64,000 nucleotides of DNA from the NCBI GenBank assembly GCA_029204225.1, contig CM055109.1, positions 40,285,791-40,349,790 of the forward strand, written 5' to 3'. The position numbers were made by a program, and so were the translations under genes. The notes beneath the pieces were generated by a model. That model did not search any database and was not told where the DNA came from. It was given only the letters and a program-made list of their open reading frames with translations. Positions 1 to 12,353 of the stretch are shown in pieces. Source of the stretch: Diphasiastrum complanatum. Taxonomy: Eukaryota > Streptophyta > Lycopodiopsida > Lycopodiales > Lycopodiaceae. Numbering within the stretch: position 1 is the first letter of the stretch; every line of letters begins with the position of its first letter.

Positions 1-687
1 GATGTTGAGATGTGCTAATGCCAACAATAGGGAATCAATTCTCTGATACTGAAAGGTTGAAAAGAACTGAAGAGTATGATATCAATTTGATATCGTGAAA
101 GATATCAAGTATTAGAGCTTTCACTCTGCTGAAATCAGATAAATCTTAGTATTGGCATGATAAATCTCTTTCTTGCTGATCGTGCTCTTTCTGATCGCAC
201 TGTGGCTGATCCACGTCTTTCTTGCTGATCGTGATTTGTTTGATCGAGCTCTTTGTCTGATCGATTAGTCTATGCTTAGAATAGCAGACGATTCCAACAT
301 GGATAGTCTTCAGGGCAATAATATATATTTCACATATTCAATTTCGGATATTCTAGCAGTTTTTCCTACAATGCATGAGATGTACGCAAGTGATCCCATT
401 ATGGAATCTCTCGTCACTACGGCGACAAAGCTACAATGAGTATGTCAACCTCTTAAATCCAATAACTTGTTTTCTATAGGAAGTTTTATGGGTGGTAATA
501 TAAGTAAATGATTAGGATTATGAATCTTAAGCGTTAGAATACATAGGATTCATGCACCTCATCTTTATAATTTAAGAAATTATAAAAAAGATTAGAAATT
601 GTGAAGTTTTATCTTGTGTGTGCCCAGGTGTTGCACAACCCTCGATAACAGATTAATTTATAAATCCATAACCCTTTACTGTGAAAT
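1..687. other. AT-rich non-coding DNA
   Basis: No supported gene. The only structure seen is a cluster of short TGATCG-containing repeats at about 173-270. Confidence 0.5.
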
Positions 688-865
688 TTTGGGAAGGGAC
701 CCCGGGCTGTGGGCTTGAGGCCTAAGAAAAAAATTGGATACTAAGGGCCTTTTAAATGTTGAATTGTTTGCTTGTGCTAACTACATTTTAGCGAATTAAG
801 ATAGCTTAATCAATGAGGTAATTTTTTGGACATGCTAACGACAAAATTTAGTAGCCCGATTAAGG
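688..865. repeat. Direct repeat, copy 1
   Basis: A block beginning gggaagggaccccgggctgt and running through ttgaggcctaag and aattaagatagcttaatc recurs about 535 bp downstream with a few substitutions and small indels. Both copies are followed by the same cttgagggaggttca minisatellite, so a larger unit was duplicated. Confidence 0.75.
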
Positions 866-1221
866 AGAGTTATGAGTTGAAGGTTTTAGAGGCAACATTC
901 TAAAAAATTGACATACTAAAAATAGACAAAACCTTGAGAAAGGTTCACAAAACGGAGAATATTGCAAGGAAACTTGAGGGAGTTTAAAAAACAGAGAATA
1001 TCACAAAGAAACTTGAGGGAGGTTCAAACAAGAAAGGGCAATTTTAGGGAGGTTCAAAAAGTGTAGGATAGTTATTACAAGGAACCTTGAGGGAGTATTG
1101 AAGGAATGAAGGGAGGTTCAAAAAAGTAGATGATATAGACAAGAAAATGGAGGAAATAAAAAGGAAACCGAGGGAGGTTCAAGAAAATAGATAGGAAAAG
1201 AGAGTAAATCAACTAAGAAAA

Positions 1222-1385
1222 TTTGGGAAGGGGCCGGGCTGTCACATGCTTGAGGCCTAAGAAAAAAATTGGATACTAAGGGCCTTTGAAATGTTGAATT
1301 CTTTGCTTGTGCTAACTACATTTTAGCGAATTAAGATAGCTTAATCTGTGAGTAATTTGTGGGACATGCTAACGACAAAATAAAA
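1222..1385. repeat. Direct repeat, copy 2
   Basis: Second copy of the block at 688-865. It shares ttgaggcctaagaaaaaaat, ttgcttgtgctaactacatt and gacatgctaacgacaaaat with the first, and lies inside the minisatellite field. Confidence 0.75.
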
Positions 1386-1777
1386 ATGGACGGAAACTTG
1401 AGGGAGGTTCACAAAACGGATCATATTGCAAACTTGAGGGAGGTTAAAAAACAGGGAATATTACAAGGAAACTTGAGGGAGGTTCAAAAAAGGAGGGGCA
1501 ATTATTGAAGGGCAATTTGAGGGAGGTTCAAAAAGTGTAGGATATTTATTACAAGGAACCTTGAGGGAGGTTGAAAAAGTGGAGCAAAACGAGGAGCATA
1601 TTGAAGGAATCGAGGGAGGTTAAAAAAAGTAGATGATATAGACAAGAAAATGGAGGAAATTAAAAGGAAATTGAGGGAGGTTCAAGAAAATAGATGATAT
1701 TGATAGGAAAATGGAGGAAATCAAAAGGAAAACCCAGGGAATTAAAAAGAATGGAGGGTATTGAAGGGAACTCAGGG

Positions 1778-1982
1778 TAGTGCTGCAGATTGAAGGGCAA
1801 CTGTACCCTTCAAAAAAAATAGGCTTATGTTAAAACTGAAGGAATGCTCATTTATTTAGTTTGATATTTGAAGGGTGCATGATTTAAATGCCCTTCATTT
1901 GAAGGGCAAAAGGCCTAGGACGGACATTTTGCCCTTCAATTTTGCCTAGGAGGGGCATTTTGCCATTCAATCTGCAGCACTG
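1778..1982. mobile_element. 205-bp hAT-like MITE
   Basis: The ends form imperfect terminal inverted repeats of about 23 bp: tagtgctgcagattgaaggg on the left and, read inward from the right, cagtgctgcagattgaatgg. Identical 8-bp flanks actcaggg (1770-1777 and 1983-1990) are a perfect target-site duplication. An 8-bp TSD with C/TAG-type ends fits the hAT superfamily; this assignment is by rule only. The interior carries further tgaagggca/tgcccttca inverted motifs and no ORF, so the element is non-autonomous. It landed inside the minisatellite, so it is younger than that array. Confidence 0.8.
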
Positions 1983-2079
1983 ACTCAGGGAGGTTTTAAA
2001 AATTGGAAGGTATTGAACGGAAAGTTGAGGTAGGTTTAAAATAAATGGAGGATATTGGAGGGAGACTTTAGGGAGGTTT

Positions 2080-3600
2080 GAGGAACACGTGCACCAATTT
2101 CTTAATAAAAGTTATGCGAGAATATTCTCCATTTGAAACTCGTGGTTGACGGATGTCGTTGCGCCCATGGAAGGAACGTGGGTATCTTTGCAAATGACAG
2201 CCAGCGCAGCAGTTCGAAGATCCTCCTGCCACAGGCCCACGAGAAGATACGAGTGAGATTAAAGAGCAGAATCTATTTCGACAAATTCATACAGTTCCAT
2301 CTTTCACTATAATATACAGGCAGCATATGCAGCTGGAACCTTTGCCTTCCTTTCACAATGGAGTGAGATCGGTGTAGTGACTAATTGGGTTGTGCCCATC
2401 ACTACTTTTACCGCATACGTCTTGATCCATGATCTGAAGAAAGGATTGCAATAGACAAAATTGTTTGTCTACCGGCAGCAAATATACTGGCGATCATGAA
2501 AAGATGGTGACATTATAAATAGAGTCATGATCGTGAAGGCTGACGGAGCCAAATCTCTATCATTTTAATCAAATTAAATTAACAGCAGCCATTGGCCCAC
2601 TTTCAGATTTAATCAATTTTTTGATTAAGAACAAGAGAGCAACCGTTTGTTCTACATAAATACAGAGATATATTATAGCAGTAAAAGTTGTAATTACAGT
2701 CCGTCTGTGATTCAGGGAAGTATCCCAATTCCAAACAGCATAAAAGCTGCGATAGCGAAATGCTCCTGTGTCACATGATACATCACACAGGAAGACCTTT
2801 CATATAGCACATTAAATTCTTTTCAAAAAGTAAAATTAACAGCCTTCGGACCTGGTTAATGCAGCGGCCACTGACGTTGATAGAAGCTCGCTTCCTTTAT
2901 AATGTTCACTTTCCATATTGTCCACAGCAAATTAATTCTCCAAAATTGTCAAGACAGATTAGACTTGCTACCATACGGAAGACGACCACCAAACATGACG
3001 GATTCAGCTCCATAATGGGGAAGAGACAGACACGGAGCATAATGTTAAAGCTGAATCCACACTTTCACAATCATTGCTAGTCTAATTTCCAAACAGCAGA
3101 ATCAGCTGATCTTTCTGATTTTTTTTTTATGGTCTCGCATAAAATCGAATCAGAGCATTTCTTATCGAGATAATAAGAGAAATACCACAGCTACTTTTGA
3201 GCCGCGTGTAACAACGGTCCTACAGAGGAACCCTGGCAAGATATATGATTATTCTAATCTCCAACCTATGGTTCACTCCTAGGAGTGGTAAAGTTTTGAA
3301 CAACTAGAGCAATATTCTACATTATTCTGTTATTAAGGGTAGATAGCTTTCCGTATTGGAAAGAGATGGCAATCATTTTCTCAAGTATATCAGTCAGACC
3401 TACAGAGAATCAGCAAAAGCAAGTGAGAGAGGAAGGAAGGTTTAACATGATCAAGAACATACATCTGAACAGTGAATAGATAGCCGTGTACAAGTGCAAA
3501 GCAAGACAAGCAATACACCGAAGCAAAAAAATCATACAAAACAAGCAGTGCAGCACCATTGAGATTTTATAGGCGAGTATATTAAGAACTACTTACTAGG
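2080..3600. other. No gene recognised
   Basis: Mostly AT-rich unique-looking sequence. A 73-codon open frame at 2859-3080 (+) has no domain, repeat or homolog that I recognise and is treated as chance. Confidence 0.45.
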
Positions 3601-3621
3601 TATCCACCAATGGACCATCCA

Positions 3622-3878
3622 GAGGCGGGCTACCTGCTGTAGCACCTCCGAGCAGCTGGAGGCGCTAGGGTGGCTACATCCAAGAGGCGGGGTACCTGCT
3701 GTAGCACCCCGACCCAGCCCACTATTGGATGGCGACTATAGCACCCCCGAGTGCAAAGCGCGGTATTAATTCCCGACCTTGTTGCGAAGAAATACAATGA
3801 TGATCTTGTGTGTGAAGGACATCCTATCTGAACATGTATCTCGCCCACTATTAGATGGCGACTATCATGTGTAGCACT
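3622..3878. repeat. GC-rich composite direct repeats
   Basis: A 25-bp unit gaggcggg(c/g)tacctgctgt..agcacc occurs at 3622-3646 and 3684-3708 (period 62). A second unit, cccactatt(g/a)gatggcgact, occurs at about 3718 and 3844. The patch is clearly GC-richer than its surroundings. No coding support. Confidence 0.6.
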
Positions 3879-4657
3879 TGCAGATCTAAGATGGAGATTA
3901 AAAACGTTTTGGAAACTGTGCTATGGATCAAAATTCGCATGTTCTTAACCAACTAGATGATGCCACGTGTCCGATATCGCTCCTCACAACTACTAAGGAG
4001 TTTTAAACTTTTTATTGCCATAAATATTTTTTTACATGCACCTTCAGATGCGATGCATGTAAAAAACGAAAAAAATTCAACAAGTTTCGCAAGAAGGCGC
4101 CTCCCTTTTCTTTTAAAAAAAATGATTTTGAGTCCCATACAAGACAAGATGGGCCTCATTTACGACGCAGAATGTGCAAGGGCCCCGATCATTCCATATC
4201 ATTAATGACTTGCCCATACATAAAACATTGACAAATTTACCTGACCACATTGATAAATTTACCTTGATTAGCAAATTCATAGTGATTTCCTCAATCTTAC
4301 CTTGGCCGATGTAGATTTAATGTCGAGAAGGTTGTCTCGTTGCATTGTCTTTCTTGTTTCTCCAAATATCCCAATATAATTATGTAGAAAATTTGGTAAA
4401 AATCCAAAATACAATTGATGAACATTGATAAGAAACAGCCTCCTAGCAAAGGCAGACATTGTTAGAAAGAAAATTACAAAGCCAACTATCCACACTAACT
4501 CAATTTTACTAGATACCTTTGAAATTTTTGTAACTATTGGGGTCAACATAAAAATTATTGATTCTAAGTTGATCATCTCTAGAAATGGCAAAGGAAATTT
4601 TGAATGAGTGTTCATTTATAATAAATTGGAGTAGAGAAGATGTTGCAAAGAATAATG

Positions 4658-4743
4658 CTTCTTGGTTTCCAAGGGGAGGCTCGAACCTGGGACCAAAGAA
4701 ACTTTGGATGCCAAGCCAACCAACTGAGCCAACCCCGTTGGGT
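4658..4743 (-). mobile_element. tRNA-like mini-SINE, copy 1
   Basis: Read on the minus strand this 86-bp unit has an A box tggctcagttgg and a B box ggttcgagcct, the internal RNA polymerase III promoter of tRNA genes. Its ends ccaacgggg and ccccttgg can pair like an acceptor stem. It is flanked by a perfect 15-bp direct repeat ttgcaaagaataatg (4643-4657 and 4744-4758), the mark of target-primed retrotransposition. A second copy with the same two ends lies at 58736-58820 on the plus strand. No poly(A) tail or LINE-derived 3' part is visible, so the unit is unusually short for a SINE. The source tRNA was not identified. Confidence 0.85.
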
Positions 4744-5100
4744 TTGCAAAGAATAATGATATCTTTGTCACTCAACACTCCTCCATAGAATCTTTCATAA
4801 GATGCAAAGTCACATTTAGGAATATCATTATTTCCAATGTATTGAACTCCAAACTCAAAGCTTTTACCCTATGTCGAATGTGAAACATTCATACATACAA
4901 GTTTCACTATTGTTTGTTGATCCCATTTCACAAGTAGTTGTGGATAATGTAGGATTAAAATTTGAGAAGTCTTTTATTGGGATGATGCAGTAGTTTTGAT
5001 CTCAAAGAAGATATTGTCCTTGGCTAATTTGTCTCATTGACAACTGCATTGTGTAAATTGGCCTTTGCATCACTCTTTTGGAATTAAATACTCACTATAA

Positions 5101-5308
5101 TCATATTACTCCTGAGATCCTTCTCATTAAGTCCTTTGTCCTATCGATATTTGGTGTCCTTGGTAGAGCAAGAGTTTCTAACATAGTTGATTGATTCACT
5201 TGTTGAACATGCCTTTTCATCTCTTCTTTCGTAGAATCCATCATTTGACTTGAGTCACTTGAATCATCAACTTCAATTTTCTCTTCATTTGAGTTCCATT
5301 GGTGCTAA
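5101..5308 (-). pseudogene. Unrecognised coding-like remnant
   Basis: An open stretch of about 68 codons, acidic and serine-rich near its start (VDDSSDSSQMMDS) and then basic (TKEEMKRH), ends at a stop and has a stop immediately upstream. A further 112-codon frame lies nearby on the same strand (4277-4615). The amino-acid composition looks protein-like, but I recognise no family. It could be a decayed exon or chance. Confidence 0.2.
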
Positions 5309-5339
5309 ATATTTTGTGACACATTTTATAAATAAAGAT

Positions 5340-6560
5340 ATCTTGCAGTTGTTTTATGCAAAAAACATCTTTGCTTTGATGCACATGTATATGCGAGATG
5401 TAAATAATTTCGAATTGTAAGTGCTAATTTTTTTACGTTGACCATCTAGTACCTTTTCATTTGTATCAAGTTAATTAGAATTTCAAAATATATGATAAAT
5501 CCATACTATTTTCAAGATTCTCATATTGTTTAGTTGTTCTTTAAATATTTTTTTGTAAACAACACGAGCCTTTTGAAATATGTGTGAATTCTATATTGTT
5601 TTGTCATAATTACAACTAAAAAATAGCATGTTTGTATTTAAAAATGGATTATTGCAAAGTCCAAAATTAGTTGATCCAATGTTCACAAAGAAATGGAAGA
5701 TTTGGGTAACAAATAAAATTATAAGAATGACAAAATCTTGATGATATTTTATTACATTCTTGGTTGAAGAGAGCAAGCGTTATATGTTCCCAATGGCGAA
5801 TGGACTCCACTTAATAACAATTCCAAAGAGAATTTCTTGCAAACAAACAAAATTGTTTGAGCATTTATCCGCATGAAATGACAAAATGTCCATGAAACTA
5901 ATGATGAAGCTCCTCCTCATTAGAAAATGTAGTATGCGTATTAGAAGATGAAATAGATGAGACTTTATTCAAACTCAAAGTTACAGCTTTCCATTTTGAT
6001 AACAAACCATGGATTTCAAAAGATTCTTCAACATGCTAAATGACCTTATTAATACTGAAATCTACAAAACAGATCTAAACAAAACATATCTACTCAAACA
6101 AGCACAGATCTACAAACTTTAGATACAATGCCAAAAAAATCACAGTCATTGAAATAAGTGTTGGTATACTATTGTGAACAGATCTGCAAATTTTGACAGC
6201 CATTCTGACCTTCTAGGTACTGGATGATTCCAAATTTTCTTCACAAAAGGAAGAAGAGCATCCATAATTTCAGGCTTTCTAAGAGCTCAAAGCAATTTTT
6301 GTCAAGATCAGGTGAAGTAAAAATTGTGCTGAGTAGATCTTTACTAGAGATAAAATGTTCAGTTTTGACATTAGCATCGGAATTTATAAAGCGACTTAGA
6401 AGAGTTGTAAGTTGATAAAAGTGAGAATGTGAAATACCTACAAAACAAAATTTTGGAAGTTTTTTTGACCCTCTTACCGAGGCTTTTCTGAAGCAAAAAA
6501 TTAAAAAAAGTCCATAAACACCGGTATGTCCAATGATGTATGCCTCGCTAACAGAAACTA
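5340..6560. other. AT-rich region, nothing recognised
   Basis: No ORF, repeat or element border could be supported here. Confidence 0.4.
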
Positions 6561-6630
6561 AATAATTGCATTGGTTCCTGATGTATTACCATACCATTTT
6601 CGTGTTATTTATAGAATTTTTTTTCCAAGG

Positions 6631-6760
6631 GATATATCGAGGGACCTTGGTATAACCCTTGGGGAAGAATACTGAGAGTGAACATGTTACTAGAAATATA
6701 TCGAGGGACCTCGGTATAACCCTCCGTGAAGGCTGCTGATAGTGAACTTTTCTGAGAAAT
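6631..6760. repeat. Two-copy 64-bp tandem repeat
   Basis: The unit atatatcgagggacc(t/c) followed by cggtataaccct starts near 6632 and again near 6696, with similar downstream text (actgagagtgaac / ctgatagtgaac). Two clear copies and a weaker third are seen. Confidence 0.6.
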
Positions 6761-7035
6761 ATATGGAGGGTTATTCTGAGGGCATCAAAATGCACAAGAA
6801 AAAAAATTAGGGAAGAATGGAGCCAATGTACTGGCTCCATTCTGCCCTAAAAATGGACTCCATCCAACCCCATGAGTCTTTTGCACCACTTTTTATGAAG
6901 TTGGTAAGCAAAATCATTTGTTTATAATTGTTAATTAAAAAAAATTGCAAATATTTGAGTCACATTTTATGGACTTTAACTTCAACAAATATATATTCAT
7001 ACATAAGTGTTTCTAGTATAGAGATATATAACAAA

Positions 7036-8563
7036 CTAATAACGAGAGGATGTTGATGGGTAGTTGACCAACCTACTGGAACTCTGTGCCTCCCAACGAG
7101 CCCATAGTCTCTCCATGATTCTGCCTGCATGCGAGGGAGACATCCCATCCATATAATTAAGGACCTCATCGTCACTCATGGAGGAAAAATGAGATGACTC
7201 GCGACTACGGTCAAATCCCTGACTGGGAGACATGTCATGATACATAATAGAAAAATGTTTGAAATAACTGCTCCAAGCAACCAAAGATAGTTTTAGAAAT
7301 TGAAAGCCTATTTAATTTACATCTTGAAACAACTAATGCTTAAAGAAAATCATGACAACAACTGTGATTAGGGCCATAAATAAATTACATTTCAAAATGT
7401 TCAACAAAATGTCAAGTCCAAATAAATGAACTTCATTCACTAATGAGTCCAAATAAATAAATACTAGCTCCATTATACCCCAATAAATACAAGTATTAAA
7501 ATTAAATGCCATGCAATTCAAGACATGTGAATAACACTTTACAAATAACTAAATAAACATACATACATGGTGCAAGACCAAATATAGTTCAATAATAGAA
7601 TTAGTGAAAGTTTAAGAATATACATAAATTGCATCGCTAAAACATTGAGAAATGCCAGAACGATAAAGCTAACAACATAAGTAGCTATACACATAGATCA
7701 GTTAGCTATAGAGTAGAAACACTAGCTAGGTCCATCTAATCCATCCTCGTTCTGGCCATTAGATGGGGCTTGTTGTTCCTGCACGTGCAACAAGCATGTA
7801 TTGGTGTTGTGATATGTGGTGGGAGTGAGAGAGACTAACGCATGTAAAGAAGATAAAATCTATTTGAAGTCATACCTTAGGAGCAATATCCCTATTTATT
7901 AGCATGCCTTGCCTCTCCAATAACTCGAGTAATTCTGAATTCGTATTGTGGCCATATGCTTATATGGCCACAACAGATTTCTGTATAAACATTCCAATTT
8001 GTGATCATATCAAAAAAGCATTTTAGTCTAGGGTGTGCAAATGAAAAACTCAAAAATAATAATATTGACAAGTCAAATTCAACTCAAGGGTTTAGGGTAG
8101 ACTTACAAAGTGGGCTCAAAAATATCACTCGCCGCCACTACCCAAGTGAGAAGTCCTTGTGGTCTCCAGTCGACCTTTGGCTGCCTCTCACTGTTGCTTA
8201 AAACAATCTGGATTTTCTTAAAATTCTTTTTTCATATATTTCCAGTCTATTTTCTCCACGTGGGAAGGCCTAGTTCTGCCAGCTCTCACTACATCTCGGA
8301 TCTCCGATTGGCGATGGCTCATTATGGCTCCCATACGTCTCACCATCCATTTCCCTTCCAATTGCATGTCATCGGAGGTGACGGGGAACTTTGCACGCAA
8401 CTGTTCAATGACACGATTCTTGCGATCTACATGGACCTCGTGCCAATCATGAAGTATGTCTCAGGCAAAGTATATATACATGAGCTCCCTCATGCACGCG
8501 ATGAACAACTTACCGCAAGCATTCTGAATGATGTGACCATCCATGTCTGTCATATGATGGCGG
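7036..8563 (-). pseudogene. Decayed transposon-like ORF with possible exons
   Basis: The minus strand holds protein-like pieces in order: about 8563-8210 (contains ACGKLFIACMRELMYIYFA, one stop, then DILHDWHEVHVDRKNRVIEQ and further basic, RR-rich text), about 7940-7867 (LLELLERQGMLINRDI), about 7795-7727 (HVQEQQAPSNGQNEDG) and 7284-7036 (contains MDGMSPSHAGRIMERLW). The basic-rich text after the stop vaguely recalls the short regulatory ORFs of plant CACTA (En/Spm-type) transposons, but I cannot confirm this. There are internal stops and no intact frame. No inverted ends were found. Confidence 0.3.
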
Positions 8564-8699
8564 GATGTTACCTAGTGGAGATGTGGCCATGGGAGTGCCT
8601 ATGGGTGTGGCCTCAAGTGAGGGAGAAGTCCCACCAATGGGAGTGTCATGCCCATGACTAGTCTCGGCTATTGTGTCCACGTTAGGGACCGGTAGACCA

Positions 8700-9141
8700 A
8701 CAACCCGTAAGTTAATTGTGACTATAAGGGAATTGGGGCCCTTATGTGTACATGGTCATAATTAATGGTTGTAGGCCTAAACACATGGTGGTGGAGTTGG
8801 TATGGGTCTATCAGTGAGTCATTGGGGAACTGGATGACGTGGCCCAAATAGGCTACAGAGGTGTCCAGTGAGGTGTCACAGTGCACTACTAGTGGTGCAT
8901 GGGCCTTGGAGGATATAAGTATACCTATTGGGCTCTCACTAGTGTATGCTTGATAGCATGACCGGTGGCAGGATGTTGCTGGTGTGATGCCTCATTCCTC
9001 TCTGAGTGATTGATCCATAGCTTGGGGGCTAGATCCGTTCGATCTAGGATTGGTTGGGTTGGTTTGTCCACCATCATGTTCCCTTGTGTTGCTTGTGATT
9101 GGCATGCTTAGAATAGGATCCTTGGATTGAGGACCTTATAT
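8700..9141 (+). other. Possible LTR remnant upstream of a primer-binding site
   Basis: If the site at 9142 is a real primer-binding site, the sequence before it should be the 3' part of an LTR. I found no second copy of it in the window and no clean TG..CA border, so the LTR is not delimited. Confidence 0.25.
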
Positions 9142-9153
9142 TGGTATCAGAGC
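9142..9153 (+). promoter_or_regulatory. Retroelement primer-binding site (tRNA-iMet type)
   Basis: The 12-mer tggtatcagagc matches the initiator tRNA-Met 3' end used to prime many plant LTR retrotransposons, and continues gccaattccgagc. The same 12-mer lies at the correct place in the gypsy (43139-43150) and copia (55321-55332) elements of this window. No gag or pol follows here over the next 3 kb, so this is a coding-free remnant. Confidence 0.6.
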
Positions 9154-9154
9154 C

Positions 9155-12190
<3,036 letters not shown>

Positions 12191-12192
12191 AC

Positions 12193-12270
12193 CGTTCGTC
12201 TTCGTCTCCTTTGACTTTGATGTTCGCGAATCGTTCGTCTTCGTCTCCTTTGACTTTCGTGTTCGTGAAC
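12193..12270. repeat. 39-bp tandem minisatellite
   Basis: The unit cgttcgtcttcgtctccttt followed by gacttt and a ttcg(c/t)gaa tail starts at 12193 and 12232, with degenerate flanking units. The Arg-rich antisense frames here follow from the repeat. Confidence 0.7.
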
Positions 12271-12353
12271 TCTTCGTGTTTCGTGTCTCCAGATTTTCGA
12301 GTTCGCGAACATCTTCGTCAGGTTGAGGGCTGAAAGCTAACAAGGCTTTGTAG

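Larger units (their letters stand above)
885..2075. repeat. Degenerate minisatellite, cttgagggaggttcaaaaa core
   Basis: The core cttgagggaggttcaaaaa, joined to ga-rich spacers such as gatattacaaggaaa, recurs many times at irregular 35-60 bp spacing. It is interrupted by the second direct-repeat copy (1222-1385) and by a MITE (1778-1982). No reading frame survives. A lone unit of the same core also occurs near 26551-26572, so the repeat is dispersed as well as tandem. Confidence 0.8.

Noticed and set aside
885-2075. CRISPR-like repeat-spacer array
   Set aside because: Repeats are degenerate with irregular spacing and the DNA is plant nuclear; no cas genes.
2859-3080. 73-codon ORF as a gene
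   Set aside because: No recognisable domain, no flanking signals, and within the size expected by chance in this much DNA.
4658-4743. A functional tRNA gene
   Set aside because: The A and B boxes fit, but a complete cloverleaf with anticodon arm is not convincing, and the TSDs show a retroposed copy.
8110-8661. 183-codon plus-strand ORF
   Set aside because: The opposite strand gives the more protein-like, family-like text over the same bases, and the plus frame has no recognisable content.
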